DNA of 58,364 bases from Akkermansiaceae bacterium (GTDB lineage: Bacteria > Verrucomicrobiota > Verrucomicrobiia > Verrucomicrobiales > Akkermansiaceae): the NCBI GenBank assembly GCA_029242935.1, contig JAQWSX010000191.1:1-58364 (forward strand), written 5' to 3'. The position numbers were made by a program, and so were the translations under genes. The notes under the pieces are model-generated. The model was not told where the DNA came from and ran no database searches. It worked only from the letters and a program-made list of their open reading frames with translations. Each line of letters begins with the position of its first letter. Within the stretch, counting starts at the first letter, position 1. Positions 46,987 to 56,058 of this stretch are shown one piece after another.

Positions 46987-47841
46987 ATGCGCGAAGGTCT
47001 TATTTTAAAACTCACTTGTCCCGATAAGCATGGTTTGGTGGCTCAAATCGCCAACCATGCTTCCGAATTTAGCGCGAATTTGGTCGAATTTAATCAATTT
47101 ACTGAGCAAACGCGTGGGATTTTTTATTCGCGGCTCGAGATCGATACTGAGAGCCTTGAAATTTCGATCGAGGATTTTATCGCAAGTTTTGAAGTCCTGG
47201 GGCGGGCTATCAAAGCTGATTGGCATTTTCGCCGCTTACCTTATAAAATGAGAACTGCAGTTTTGGTCACAAAAACCGACCATTGCCTCAACGAAATTCT
47301 TTGGCGAACCAAGTTAGGCGAAATGCCGATTGAGATTACCTCTGTGATCGGGAATCGCTTAGATTGTAAGGAGATCGCTGAGAACGCTGGACTGCCCTTC
47401 CATTTTGTTGAGATGGGGGAAGATAAGGAAGTTGGTTTTCGCGGGATCGAATCATTGCTTGAGGAACAAGAGGTTGAATTGGTCGTGCTAGCTCGATTCA
47501 TGCAAATCATGCCACCTTGGATGTGTGAGAAATACAGCGGACGGATGATTAATATTCATCACAGCTTTCTTCCGGCATTTATTGGCGCTAACCCTTACCG
47601 GCAGGCTTATGAGCGAGGTGTGAAATTTATTGGTGCAACCTGTCACTACGTGACTGGGGAGCTCGATGCTGGACCTATTATCGAGCAGGAAGTTGAGCGA
47701 GTTCAGCACCATCATAGTGTGCTCGATCTGGTCCGCTTGGGTCGCGATTGCGAGAGGTCTGCATTGGCGAGAGGGATCCGCTATCATGTTCACGACCGCA
47801 CAATTATCGACGGCAAGAGGGCTATTGTCTTTCCTGATTAA
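46987..47841 (+). CDS. purU: Formyltetrahydrofolate deformylase
   Basis: PurU splits 10-formyl-THF into formate and THF, balancing one-carbon pools and supplying formate to purine synthesis. The 284-residue protein begins MREGLILKLTCPDKHGLVAQ at ATG 46987; an upstream open frame to 46939 is unlikely to be used. Its N-terminal ACT domain (to about 80) is followed by the formyltransferase-like domain: HFVEMGEDKEVGFRGIESLL, LARFMQIMPPWM, NIHHSFLPAFIGANPYRQAY and GATCHYVTGELDAGPIIEQE, which contain the catalytic Asn, His and Asp. The length is normal. Confidence 0.95.
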   Translation: MREGLILKLTCPDKHGLVAQIANHASEFSANLVEFNQFTEQTRGIFYSRLEIDTESLEISIEDFIASFEVLGRAIKADWHFRRLPYKMRTAVLVTKTDHCLNEILWRTKLGEMPIEITSVIGNRLDCKEIAENAGLPFHFVEMGEDKEVGFRGIESLLEEQEVELVVLARFMQIMPPWMCEKYSGRMINIHHSFLPAFIGANPYRQAYERGVKFIGATCHYVTGELDAGPIIEQEVERVQHHHSVLDLVRLGRDCERSALARGIRYHVHDRTIIDGKRAIVFPD

Positions 47842-47891
47842 ATGGGAGCTTTACGTCAGGTTGATGCCCGTTAGCGTCTAGCGCTAGTTCG

Positions 47892-48602
47892 ATGTTAGAT
47901 CTAAAACGGCGTATTGATACTCTTCAGATGGTGGAACTCGCCGAGGGGATGGAAATCCATCTCCGGACTGCAGGGCCATTTCTGCGCCTAATTGCGTGGT
48001 TTCTTGATTTGATCATCGAAGGGATCGCTCTCATTTTTTTATATTTGATCATCACTTTGATCTCTCCAGTGATGGGGGAGGCCGTTTCTGAGGGGGTCTA
48101 CCTCCTTTCTTTCTTCCTGATTTGGTGGTTCTACCCTGTTTTTTTCGAGATTAGCCCGTGGGGTGCTACGCTAGGAAAGCGGGCACTAGGATTACGGGTA
48201 GTGAATGAAGCCGGAGGAGGAATCACGATGGGGGCGTCAATGATTCGAAACTTCATTAGAGGTGTTGAAGTGATGCTTCCGTTTCTTCCCCTTATCGTCT
48301 TTTTCCATCCACGTTTTCAACGTTTAGGTGATCTGGCTGCCGGAACTCTCGTCGTCTATTCGAAGCCCCGAATCGATCCGGTCATTCCCGGACCTCCACC
48401 ATTGGAAAAGGTTCCTGTTAATTTTTCGCTAAGTCGGGAAGAGGAGGCGGCAATTCTTGCGTTTCGTTATCGAGGTGGTGGGTGGTCCGAAGCCCGCCGC
48501 GTGGAGTTGTCCAATCATCTCGAAAAAATGACAGGTGAAATCGGACTCAAGGGTGTTTCGAAATTAATGGGAATGGCACACTGGTTGGAGGAACAACGAT
48601 GA
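47892..48602 (+). CDS. RDD family membrane protein
   Basis: 236 residues. The N-terminal region GMEIHLRTAGPFLRLIAWFL is followed by hydrophobic segments (DLIIEGIALIFLYLIITLIS and SEGVYLLSFFLIWWFYPVFF). The RDD hallmarks are GATLGKRALGLRVVNEAGG and RNFIRGVEVMLPFLPLIVFF, with RFQRLGDLAAGTLVVYSK near the end. The C-terminal part is soluble and unlike typical RDD proteins. It is the first gene of the six-gene block ending with DUF58; its stop overlaps the SpoIIM-like gene (ATGA). Confidence 0.85.
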   Translation: MLDLKRRIDTLQMVELAEGMEIHLRTAGPFLRLIAWFLDLIIEGIALIFLYLIITLISPVMGEAVSEGVYLLSFFLIWWFYPVFFEISPWGATLGKRALGLRVVNEAGGGITMGASMIRNFIRGVEVMLPFLPLIVFFHPRFQRLGDLAAGTLVVYSKPRIDPVIPGPPPLEKVPVNFSLSREEEAAILAFRYRGGGWSEARRVELSNHLEKMTGEIGLKGVSKLMGMAHWLEEQR

Positions 48603-49567
48603 ATCGACAGGAATTTGAAACTAAAAACGGCTCCGATTGGAAAGCCTTCGAATTACAGTTAGAAAATTCGAAAGGTAAGAAACCAACTTTGGATAGTCAC
48701 AAGGTTCCCTCGCGATTTCGTAAGATTTGTTACGATCTGTCGTTGGCGCAGTATCGAATGTTCGGCCAGCAAATCTGCGATCGCTTGAACGGTTTAGCGA
48801 TTGTAGGATATCGTCAAATCCATCGTAAAAGAGGGGCGTTTGGCGAGGGGTTTCTCCGTTTTTTTCTGGGAACTTTCCCTGCGGCTTTTCGTCGGGAATG
48901 GAAACTTTTTGCGGTGGCCTCTTTTGTGTTTTTGGGACCCTTTTTTGCGATGTGGTGGTCAGCGGACAAAGAGATCGAGTGGGTCCAGGCTCTCTTGGGT
49001 GCCGAGGCGATGTCAGACATCGAGGGGATGTATGGTAAGGATGCCGTCACCGTGGAGCATTTACGACAAGAACATGGATCGAACTTTATGATGTTCGCCC
49101 ACTATATTAATAATAATGTGGGGATTGATTTTCGGATTTTTGCGGGAGGGATTTTTTTTGGAATAGGGACTTTGTTTTTCCTGATTTACAATGGGCTCTA
49201 TTTAGGGGCGGTGGTTGGGTATGTAGAATATGCTGGTGATCCAGAGTTACTCTTAAAGTTTGTCGCAGGACATTCTTCATTTGAACTTCTTGGGATGCTG
49301 GTGGTCGGAATGGCTGGTTTGAAGATCGGTTTTGTCTTACTAGCACCCGGGCAATTGAGTCGAGGTGAGGCTCTGACACGCGCCGGTCGTGATGGGCTTC
49401 CTTTGCTGATCGGTGGTGCCTGTATGACTGCGCTGGCGGCAGTGGTGGAGGGGTTTTGGTCGGCTCAGCCGATTGATACCAATGTTAAATATATGGTGGG
49501 GATTGCTTTTTGGATTCTACACCTTCTTTACTTTCTTTTTGTAGGAAGGGGATACCGTGGAGCTTGA
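48599..49567 (+). CDS. SpoIIM-like (stage II sporulation protein M family) membrane protein
   Basis: 322 residues. The first 95 residues are soluble; then come several membrane segments (LFAVASFVFLGPFFAMWWSA, GGIFFGIGTLFFLIYNGLYL, LLVGMAGLKIGFVLLAPGQL-like: GMLVVGMAGLKIGFVLLAP). The name comes from a Bacillus engulfment protein, but in non-sporulating bacteria this family sits in the RDD/DUF4129/MoxR/DUF58 cluster, as here. The start ATG overlaps the upstream stop and the end overlaps the next gene by 11 bases, so translation is coupled. Confidence 0.8.
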   Translation: MNRQEFETKNGSDWKAFELQLENSKGKKPTLDSHKVPSRFRKICYDLSLAQYRMFGQQICDRLNGLAIVGYRQIHRKRGAFGEGFLRFFLGTFPAAFRREWKLFAVASFVFLGPFFAMWWSADKEIEWVQALLGAEAMSDIEGMYGKDAVTVEHLRQEHGSNFMMFAHYINNNVGIDFRIFAGGIFFGIGTLFFLIYNGLYLGAVVGYVEYAGDPELLLKFVAGHSSFELLGMLVVGMAGLKIGFVLLAPGQLSRGEALTRAGRDGLPLLIGGACMTALAAVVEGFWSAQPIDTNVKYMVGIAFWILHLLYFLFVGRGYRGA

Positions 49568-51083
49568 GAAAGTGACGGCGGAAATTAGACCCCGCACCCA
49601 GTGGGAGGCCATTGATTTGGGGCTTCGTTTGACGGGCGAACATTCTATTTCGCTCCTTAAGGGATGGATGGCTTCGGTTTTTCCGCTTGGGGTTCTGATC
49701 TTGGCGATCTGCTATCAATCGGTGGGTTGGGGCATATTCCTGATTTGGTGGTTAAAGCCAATTTGGGAATGCGTCGCTCTTCATCCCCTGAGTCGGAGTC
49801 TTTTTGGTGAGCATTCGACTTGGCACGACAACATGAAGGTTCTACCGGCGGAGGTTTTTAAAAACAAGGGGCTGGTTTTGACTGGTGTGAGTTTGACCGC
49901 GCTCGGATGGTTTCTCCATTCGGATAATCGTGACGACGCGAGTTCAAATGCTGGTTTTGTATTTCTCTACTGGTGTGTGGTGATTGGTCTTTTGTTTTAT
50001 CGTTCGCCATTGAGTCGGTCGTTAGTGCTACCAATCCGCTACCTAGAAGGGCTGCGGGGTGCCCGATACAAGGCTCGCTATCAGACTCTATCTTATCGCA
50101 GTGCAAGTTCAGCGGTGGGGCTGACTTGCATCTGCCTTTTGATGGAGATTCTCCTCTTTGGGAGTCAGGTTTATTTCGCCTTTATTATGTTGCCGGAGGG
50201 AGTGGAAATCAGCGAATTTCTAACCTGGGATTCTTTTTTTGAAGGGGAATTTGAATTTTTACCCAATTGGATTTGGGCGGTTTTTGGAGTGTTCTATCTA
50301 AATGCGGTTTCCATCGTGGCTTGGTTTTACACAGGAGCGGGATTTGGGCTTTATGTGAATACGCGAACTTGGGCCGAGGGCTGGGATATTGAATTGAAGT
50401 TTAAAGGGCTGGGGCAGAGACTGGGGCTTGTTCTGTTGGGGCTATTGATGCTGGGTTCATCAACGCGGTTGGAAGCCAATCAAGATGCACAACGGGTTCT
50501 GGATCAGGAAGATTTCAAGGTAGATACTCGTGGAGTTTATGAGGATGAGGAAAAAGAAGAAGAGTCTAGTGATTCAAATTCCAACGCGGGTGAAGGGGTG
50601 TTCGCCGGGATCGGACAACTTCTTTTTTGGATTATCGTGATTGCTGCAATCGTTAGTTTGATCTGGGTAATTATTCATAATCTTCATGTGTTCCGAAGTG
50701 GTTCGAAGGATCCCCCAGGGAAACCTAAGAAGGTGACTACCGTGGCAGGTCTGAATGTGGATCCTGAAAATCTTCCATCAGATCTTCTTGGGGAGGCGCG
50801 TAAAATGTGGGAAAGCGGACAGTATCAAGAAGCGCTCGGTCTTCTTTACCGCGGAGCTATTTCAGCGCTTGTGACCCGACAGTTGGTGGAGATTGAGGAG
50901 AGCGATACTGAAATGGATTGCCTGCAAAGAGTCGTTTCAAGGGGAGAGGTCGCGAGTGCTTCCTACTTTACTTTGTTGACCAATGCCTGGATTTCCCAAG
51001 CATACGCGCGTCGCTGTCCGAACGAGGAGGTAATCAATGAACTCTGGAGTAATTGGCCGTTTCAGGAAGGGAGGCACCAATGA
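49557..51083 (+). CDS. DUF4129-containing membrane protein
   Basis: 508 residues from GTG 49557. The first 280 residues are a multi-pass membrane region (FPLGVLILAICYQSVGWGIF, FVFLYWCVVIGLLFYRSPLS, VGLTCICLLMEILLFGSQVY, FGVFYLNAVSIVAWFYTGAG). A periplasmic charged segment (EDEEKEEESSDSNSN) precedes the last membrane span (LLFWIIVIAAIVSLIWVIIH). The C-terminal 110 residues (ARKMWESGQYQEALGLLYRG, NAWISQAYARRCPNEEVINE) are the DUF4129 domain. Overlaps with both neighbours place it in the middle of the block. Function is unknown; the cluster is often thought to support MoxR chaperone-type assembly. Confidence 0.8.
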   Translation: MELEKVTAEIRPRTQWEAIDLGLRLTGEHSISLLKGWMASVFPLGVLILAICYQSVGWGIFLIWWLKPIWECVALHPLSRSLFGEHSTWHDNMKVLPAEVFKNKGLVLTGVSLTALGWFLHSDNRDDASSNAGFVFLYWCVVIGLLFYRSPLSRSLVLPIRYLEGLRGARYKARYQTLSYRSASSAVGLTCICLLMEILLFGSQVYFAFIMLPEGVEISEFLTWDSFFEGEFEFLPNWIWAVFGVFYLNAVSIVAWFYTGAGFGLYVNTRTWAEGWDIELKFKGLGQRLGLVLLGLLMLGSSTRLEANQDAQRVLDQEDFKVDTRGVYEDEEKEEESSDSNSNAGEGVFAGIGQLLFWIIVIAAIVSLIWVIIHNLHVFRSGSKDPPGKPKKVTTVAGLNVDPENLPSDLLGEARKMWESGQYQEALGLLYRGAISALVTRQLVEIEESDTEMDCLQRVVSRGEVASASYFTLLTNAWISQAYARRCPNEEVINELWSNWPFQEGRHQ

Positions 51084-52231
51084 AATGGGTTGTTATTTTA
51101 AGTCTGCTCTTTTTTTCGGGTTGTGGTCAAAAAGAAGAGCGCCGGAAGATCGACGAAGTTCCGATGGGCTACACCGGAAAAGCCCGTGTTAATCCCTATT
51201 TGGCCGCTGAGAAGTATCTCGATCAGCAAGGTCGGGATGTGGAAAGCTCTCGAACGTGGTCGAACTACGATAATGAGACGCGGATGATCATTATGCCGGG
51301 TTCGTTTCTTCAGACGAAGGGAATGGGGATTCGGGTGTTGGACTGGGTAGAACAAGGAGGAAACCTCGTAATGACAATCGAAGGGGGAGAACCTGATAGG
51401 AACGATTTTACTGAATCTGGTTCTGGCATGGGAAGTTCCGAAGGGGGAGATTACACTGGATTAGACTATGTCTTGGCGAAACTCGGGATTTCTTGGAACT
51501 ATTATCCTTATCAAGCGGCGGACCACGATTCGAAAAACCGAGGACACCTCTCGCGGCCTTGGGAGTTGGTTAAAACTAAGGAAGAGTGGGGTGGACACAG
51601 GCTGGAATTTGAAGGTGAGGTTGGTCTGGCAATCGAGAATGGCCGGAGTTGGATTCCGAACGAAGATGGAAAATCCCGAATGGTTGGAACGGATTACGGA
51701 GCCGGTGAGGTGATTGTGCTCGCGCATGCTAGACCATTTCGAAATCCTTACCTTGCGCGTGCAGATCATGCTGAGTTTTTGGATCATTTGTCGGGAAAAT
51801 ATGGAAGATCTGGTAAAATTGTTTTTCTATACGGTTCCTCGACCTCCTTTTTTGGATTGCTCTGGAAGGAGGGTTGGATGGTTGTGATTGCGGGACTTGT
51901 GCTGCTTTTTGCTTGGCTCTGGATGCGTATTCCGCGATTTGGGCCTATTCTCCGGGACAATACGATCAAGCGCCAACCCTATGGTAAGGCGCTCATTGCT
52001 TCGGCCCGCTTTCTCTGGCGGACCAAGCAACTCGGATATCTCCTGCGACCTCTTCGAACTCAGCTTGAAAAGGAAAACCATGGAGATCCTGCAACTTTTT
52101 ATGATCGATTGGCTGAAGAGTCCGGTTTGAAGCGTGATGACGTAGTCGAGGCTCTTACCACCGATCCTCCCAAAGATCCCGGCCACATCTTAAAAGTGGC
52201 GCAAAAACTCCAAATTCTTTTGAAACGATGA
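51080..52231 (+). CDS. DUF4350-like lipoprotein with one C-terminal membrane span
   Basis: 383 residues from ATG 51080, which overlaps the previous stop (ATGA) and has GGAAGGGAGG eight to ten bases upstream. A lipoprotein signal ends at Cys15 (VILSLLFFSGCGQKEER). The DUF4350-type domain (NPYLAAEKYLDQQGRDVESS, MIIMPGSFLQTKGMGIRVLD, WVEQGGNLVMTIEGGE) fills the first 200 residues. A membrane span at about 258-280 (GWMVVIAGLVLLFAWLWMRI) is followed by a cytoplasmic helical tail (GKALIASARFLWRTKQLGYL). The four-base overlap with the MoxR gene (ATGA) ties it to the same operon. Confidence 0.8.
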   Translation: MKWVVILSLLFFSGCGQKEERRKIDEVPMGYTGKARVNPYLAAEKYLDQQGRDVESSRTWSNYDNETRMIIMPGSFLQTKGMGIRVLDWVEQGGNLVMTIEGGEPDRNDFTESGSGMGSSEGGDYTGLDYVLAKLGISWNYYPYQAADHDSKNRGHLSRPWELVKTKEEWGGHRLEFEGEVGLAIENGRSWIPNEDGKSRMVGTDYGAGEVIVLAHARPFRNPYLARADHAEFLDHLSGKYGRSGKIVFLYGSSTSFFGLLWKEGWMVVIAGLVLLFAWLWMRIPRFGPILRDNTIKRQPYGKALIASARFLWRTKQLGYLLRPLRTQLEKENHGDPATFYDRLAEESGLKRDDVVEALTTDPPKDPGHILKVAQKLQILLKR

Positions 52232-53229
52232 CAGAAAATATTCCCTATTCCCAAGCTGCACCGGAGAGTTCTGACCTTAGTAAGGTTGGTCAACTGACCG
52301 ATAGTCTCCGATCCGAGATTCAGAAGGTGGTCTACGGCCAGAGTGATACCGTGAATCAGATTATCGCGGCCCTTCTTGCTGGAGGTCACGTTCTTTTGGA
52401 AGGTAAGCCCGGCCTTGGAAAAACCCACATGGTGCTCGCGCTTGCGAGCACATTTGGAGGCGAGTTTGGTCGCCTTCAGTTCACCCCTGACATGATGCCG
52501 TCTGATATCACTGGATTTACTCTCTTCGATATGAAGAGTCAGTCCTTCCAAACTCGTCGCGGTCCTGTTTTCACCAACCTTCTTTTGGCTGACGAGATTA
52601 ACCGTGCGCCTGCGAAAACTCAGGCGGCTCTTCTTGAGGTAATGCAGGAACAACAAGTGACAATCGATGGGGAATCACTGCCGGTGTCTCCTCCTTTTAT
52701 GTGCTTTGCAACGCAGAACCCAATCGAACAGGAGGGAACTTACCCGCTTCCCGAGGCCCAATTGGATCGTTTTTTGATGAAGGTGATCATCGACTACCCA
52801 ACCATGGCCGAAGAGCTTCAGGTGGTTTCTGCGGTGACGTCCGCTCCCGGTGCGAAGGGGTTGGATCCGCGCGGTGTCGAGCAGGTTTGTGATTCAGCAA
52901 CGATCATTGAAGCCCAACGCCTAACCGCCATGGTTAAGGTTGTCCCCGAAGTTATTGATTACGCTTTGCGACTGACCCGGCTCACCCGCGAAGCCCACGG
53001 TATGAGTTTGGGCGCGGGAACGCGAGGTGCAATCAGCCTTGTGCAGGTCGGCAAGGCCTACGCCATAATGGGGGGGCGTGATTACGTTATCCCCGATGAC
53101 ATCAAGCAAGCCTCGCTGCCCGTGCTTCGTCATCGTATACAGGTCGCGCCCGAAGTCGCAATTAGCGGCCAAAATATTGACGATCTTTTGAGTTCTTCTC
53201 TCGAAACCGTGGTAGCTCCGCGGATCTAA
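52228..53229 (+). CDS. MoxR-family AAA ATPase
   Basis: 333 residues. Walker A is [16 protein letters not shown] (about 56-71), Walker B with sensor is [20 protein letters not shown], and the sensor 1 region [20 protein letters not shown] is typical of Mox[21 protein letters not shown] is the arginine-finger region. MoxR ATPases are thought to act as chaperones that insert metals or assemble complexes, together with the DUF58 (von Willebrand A-like) partner encoded next. The co-operonic layout supports that pairing. Confidence 0.9.
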   Translation: MTENIPYSQAAPESSDLSKVGQLTDSLRSEIQKVVYGQSDTVNQIIAALLAGGHVLLEGKPGLGKTHMVLALASTFGGEFGRLQFTPDMMPSDITGFTLFDMKSQSFQTRRGPVFTNLLLADEINRAPAKTQAALLEVMQEQQVTIDGESLPVSPPFMCFATQNPIEQEGTYPLPEAQLDRFLMKVIIDYPTMAEELQVVSAVTSAPGAKGLDPRGVEQVCDSATIIEAQRLTAMVKVVPEVIDYALRLTRLTREAHGMSLGAGTRGAISLVQVGKAYAIMGGRDYVIPDDIKQASLPVLRHRIQVAPEVAISGQNIDDLLSSSLETVVAPRI

Positions 53230-53238
53230 TCTCCTGCA

Positions 53239-54543
53239 ATGCCTCTCCGCCCCACGCGCGCGCTCATTGCGCTTTTGTCTTTCTGGACCTTGATGGGTTT
53301 GGCGGGTTCCTTGTATCCTCGAGTATCAGGGTGGTGGGGAGGGATAGGCGGAGTCTTGGCACTACTTGTTTTGTTTGACGCACTTGCGGTTTTCGTTTTC
53401 AAATTACCTTTGGCGGAAAGAACCCTACCTGGGCGGATGGCAGTTGGAGTAGAGGGAGAAGTGAAATTAAGGATCATAAACTTAAGCAATCGCCCCCTTC
53501 ATGTCGGTGTGTTCGATGGTATTCCTAGCCGCTGCGAATGTGACATCTTTCCGTGGCGTGGTTGGATTAAAAGAAGTGGATACCTCGACCTAAATTATCC
53601 GATTATTCTTTCCGAACGGGGAGAGATCGATTTCGGAAAAACCCACATCCTGATGACGTCATTACTGGGTTTTTGGTCGAGGTGCGTGAAGATTGGTGAT
53701 AATGGGAAAGTCAAAGTTTATCCCAACTATCAGCCGGTTTTAAGTTACGCCTTAATGGCAATGGCTCATCGGCAGGAGCATACCGGAATAATTCGAAAAA
53801 ACCGTGCGGGGCTGAGTCGTGATTTTCATCAGCTTCGCGATTATCAGATGGGCGATTCGCTTTCTCAGATCGATTGGAAGGCAAGTTCGAAACGGCAAAG
53901 TTTGATCAGTCGTGATTTCCAAGAGCAGTTAGATCAGTCAGTGATTCTGATGCTCGATTGTGGTCGCCGGATGCGAACAATCGATGGTGAGATCAGTCAG
54001 TTTGATCATTGTTTGAATTCGATGCTCCTCATTTCCTATGTGGCTCTACGTCAGGGAGACCAGGTTGGAATTCTCAGTTTTGGCGGAACCGAGCGTTGGC
54101 TTCCGCCGGTCAAAGGTGCCAGCGCTATGACGACGGTGCTCAATCATCTATACGATTACGAAACGTCTCCTTTTCCGAGTGATTTTCCCGAGGCTGCCGA
54201 GCGGCTCCTCAAACATCAACAGAGACGCTCTATGGTAGTCGTCATGACTAACCTGCGCGGAGAAGATTCAGACGAACTCCGAGAGCCCTTGAAAAAGCTC
54301 CGTCAAAAGCATGTCGTGGTGCTCGCCAGTCTCAGGGAATTGGGGATTGGTGAGATGATGGACAAGGATTTAGTGAGTTTTGAGGACGCGCTGGGTTATT
54401 TCGCTGCCCACGATTACGCGGCTGAGCGACAGGCTGTGCTCACCACGCTCAAGGCTGATGGCATTGTTACGCTCGATGAAACGGCCCAACAATTCCCAAT
54501 TGCGCTAGCGAACACCTACCTCGATACTCGCCAAATTATCTAG
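53239..54543 (+). CDS. DUF58 protein
   Basis: 434 residues. Two N-terminal membrane segments (RALIALLSFWTLMGLAGSLY, WWGGIGGVLALLVLFDALAV) are followed by a beta-rich region and the DUF58 core RDFHQLRDYQMGDSLSQIDW, then the vWA-like fold with QSVILMLDCGRRMRT (its DxxxS-like metal site is degenerate: DCGRRM). It is the partner of the MoxR ATPase, nine bases upstream. The frame starts at ATG 53239. No strong terminator was found after it; the next gene may have its own weak promoter (TTGCCA 54564-54569, 17 bases, TATCCA 54587-54592). Confidence 0.87.
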   Translation: MPLRPTRALIALLSFWTLMGLAGSLYPRVSGWWGGIGGVLALLVLFDALAVFVFKLPLAERTLPGRMAVGVEGEVKLRIINLSNRPLHVGVFDGIPSRCECDIFPWRGWIKRSGYLDLNYPIILSERGEIDFGKTHILMTSLLGFWSRCVKIGDNGKVKVYPNYQPVLSYALMAMAHRQEHTGIIRKNRAGLSRDFHQLRDYQMGDSLSQIDWKASSKRQSLISRDFQEQLDQSVILMLDCGRRMRTIDGEISQFDHCLNSMLLISYVALRQGDQVGILSFGGTERWLPPVKGASAMTTVLNHLYDYETSPFPSDFPEAAERLLKHQQRRSMVVVMTNLRGEDSDELREPLKKLRQKHVVVLASLRELGIGEMMDKDLVSFEDALGYFAAHDYAAERQAVLTTLKADGIVTLDETAQQFPIALANTYLDTRQII

Positions 54544-54601
54544 TTTTCAGGCGAAAAGCGGGGTTGCCATTTCCGTCAGCCTCGACTATCCAACTTCCGT
54601 A

Positions 54602-54820
54602 ATGAAAGTCTTATCGGTTCTTATCGCAATGATCGCTATTGGTTTATGTTCCTGTGAACGTCACGAGTGGGAATCTGAGCCCCCTAAGTCCAGCGACACC
54701 ATCAATCTCTTCCCTAAACACGGTGAGGCTGATAAGCATTCAGAGGACAAAAAAGATGGTGAGCACACCAAGTCTGAGGGTGAGGAAGAAAAGAAAGCCG
54801 CTGATTCTGACGAGCAATAG
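54602..54820 (+). CDS. Small acidic lipoprotein
   Basis: 72 residues. The N-terminus VLSVLIAMIAIGLCSC is a lipoprotein signal; the first cysteine of LCSC is at residue 16, the second at 18, and a lipobox fits either. The rest is short, hydrophilic and acidic with Lys/Glu-rich sequence (DKHSEDKKDGEHTK, SEGEEEKKAADSDE). No family is recognised. It lies 58 bases after the DUF58 gene and nine before the next gene. It may be an envelope tether or a stress-related small lipoprotein; this is a guess. Confidence 0.6.
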   Translation: MKVLSVLIAMIAIGLCSCERHEWESEPPKSSDTINLFPKHGEADKHSEDKKDGEHTKSEGEEEKKAADSDEQ

Positions 54821-54829
54821 TTTCAGATT

Positions 54830-55474
54830 TTGTCTTCAGAGCCGGTTACGATATTTCGCGAGACGGTCAAAGGGCTAGCCTCGTCGCTTGCTGAAGCTGC
54901 GGTTGATCACCATGCGTTCGAGAGGCCATTGCCGGTCTGCGAGCTTGCGAAATGTCGTGCGATTTGCTGCCATGATGGAGTTATTTTATCACCTGAGGAA
55001 GCTCATGTTTTAAGTGGAGAGAGCGATGGAGTTATCAAGCTTGAGGATGGGCGTTTCAAGACTGAAATAGTAGCAGCTTCCTCAGATCGTTTGGCAGATG
55101 ATTTTCCGGACCATTTCCCGAAAACTCGCTGTGTTTTTCTCGACGAACAACATCGCTGTCTTTGGCAGCTTCGGGCGGTTAAAGAGGGCAAGCATCCATG
55201 GTTTTACAAACCAACGTCTTGCTGGATGCATCCTTTGATTTTAAGGAATGAAGCGGATCGGCCGCTGCTTACTTTGCTTTCACGGAAGGAGGATAAAGCT
55301 GAATTTGCCACTTTTACGCAGTGCGGTAGATCTCAGACAGATGCTCCCCCTGCTCGTGAGTCTTTAAAGATGGAACTTGAAATGCTCGGTGATATCTCGG
55401 GCCGAAATTTTTATGATGAGCTCAATGGACCACCCGGATTTTTTTCGGAAGCGAAGGACATCAACTCGGGATAA
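54830..55474 (+). CDS. Cysteine-cluster protein (DUF3109/YkgJ type)
   Basis: 214 residues from TTG 54830. Cysteine motifs: VCELAKCRAICCHDG near residues 36-50, CVFLDEQHRCLW, SCWMHPL and FTQCGRS. This layout matches DUF3109/YkgJ-type proteins, in which cysteines probably hold a metal or Fe-S cluster. The reaction is unknown. The 3' end overlaps the convergent ACP-phosphodiesterase-like gene by 64 bases, one of the longest overlaps in the window. Confidence 0.7.
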   Translation: MSSEPVTIFRETVKGLASSLAEAAVDHHAFERPLPVCELAKCRAICCHDGVILSPEEAHVLSGESDGVIKLEDGRFKTEIVAASSDRLADDFPDHFPKTRCVFLDEQHRCLWQLRAVKEGKHPWFYKPTSCWMHPLILRNEADRPLLTLLSRKEDKAEFATFTQCGRSQTDAPPARESLKMELEMLGDISGRNFYDELNGPPGFFSEAKDINSG

Positions 55475-56019
55475 AAACTACGGAATGCCGTCGTGAAACA
55501 CTGATAGTGATTTTTCAGATCTTCTTCGGCTCCGATAAGTGGTGTTAGGAATGTGCGTCGTTGACTGACTTTACGAAAAGTCAGGGCGAGACCGGGAATT
55601 GTACCGTAAGTTCCCAACCAGTTCTCATCCTGCATTCGTCTGGTAATCTCGCTCACTTCGGGGCCGAGCCAGTCGGCCCGGCGTCCAAGCGTATCGTATA
55701 TCTCGGCGGTGAAATTTTGCAGCGGAACCTTGGAGAAGTCCGACCATAGTTGCGCTAGAAAGTGATCAAAGTAGATGTCGATAATAATTCCTGCAAAGCG
55801 TCGTCTTGGTCGGCTTAGAAGTTTTTTGATCCGCAAAAATATCTCGTGGCTGTCGGTGAAGCGATCGATGGCGCGGTGAAGAATTATTCCGTCAACCACT
55901 TCGGGTGGGAGTTGGTTTCGCAGGCTCTCTGGGGTGCCACGGACAAAGTCGCCAAGTAAAGCCCCGACTCGTGATCCGTCAGTAGGTTGTGCGAGATGGA
56001 AGTGGGCAAGAAAGTTCAA
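55411..56019 (-). CDS. Acyl-carrier-protein phosphodiesterase-like protein
   Basis: 202 residues from a TTG at 56019, chosen because the conserved N-terminus of this family is MNFLAHFHLAQPTDGSRVGA; the frame is open further upstream to 56199, over the start of the aminotransferase gene. The pattern GDFVRGTPESLRNQLPPEVV, GIILHRAIDRFTDSH and IIIDIYFDHFLAQLWSDF matches AcpH (ACP phosphodiesterase), which removes 4'-phosphopantetheine from acyl carrier protein. The His and Asp residues of the HD-like metal site are present (LHRAIDRFTD and IDIYFDHFL). Confidence 0.8.
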   Translation of the reverse strand: MNFLAHFHLAQPTDGSRVGALLGDFVRGTPESLRNQLPPEVVDGIILHRAIDRFTDSHEIFLRIKKLLSRPRRRFAGIIIDIYFDHFLAQLWSDFSKVPLQNFTAEIYDTLGRRADWLGPEVSEITRRMQDENWLGTYGTIPGLALTFRKVSQRRTFLTPLIGAEEDLKNHYQCFTTAFRSFYPELMSFASEKNPGGPLSSS

Positions 56020-56058
56020 GGCTTGTTGAGTTCTTAAAGTGTAGCTAAAGATGTGTCG

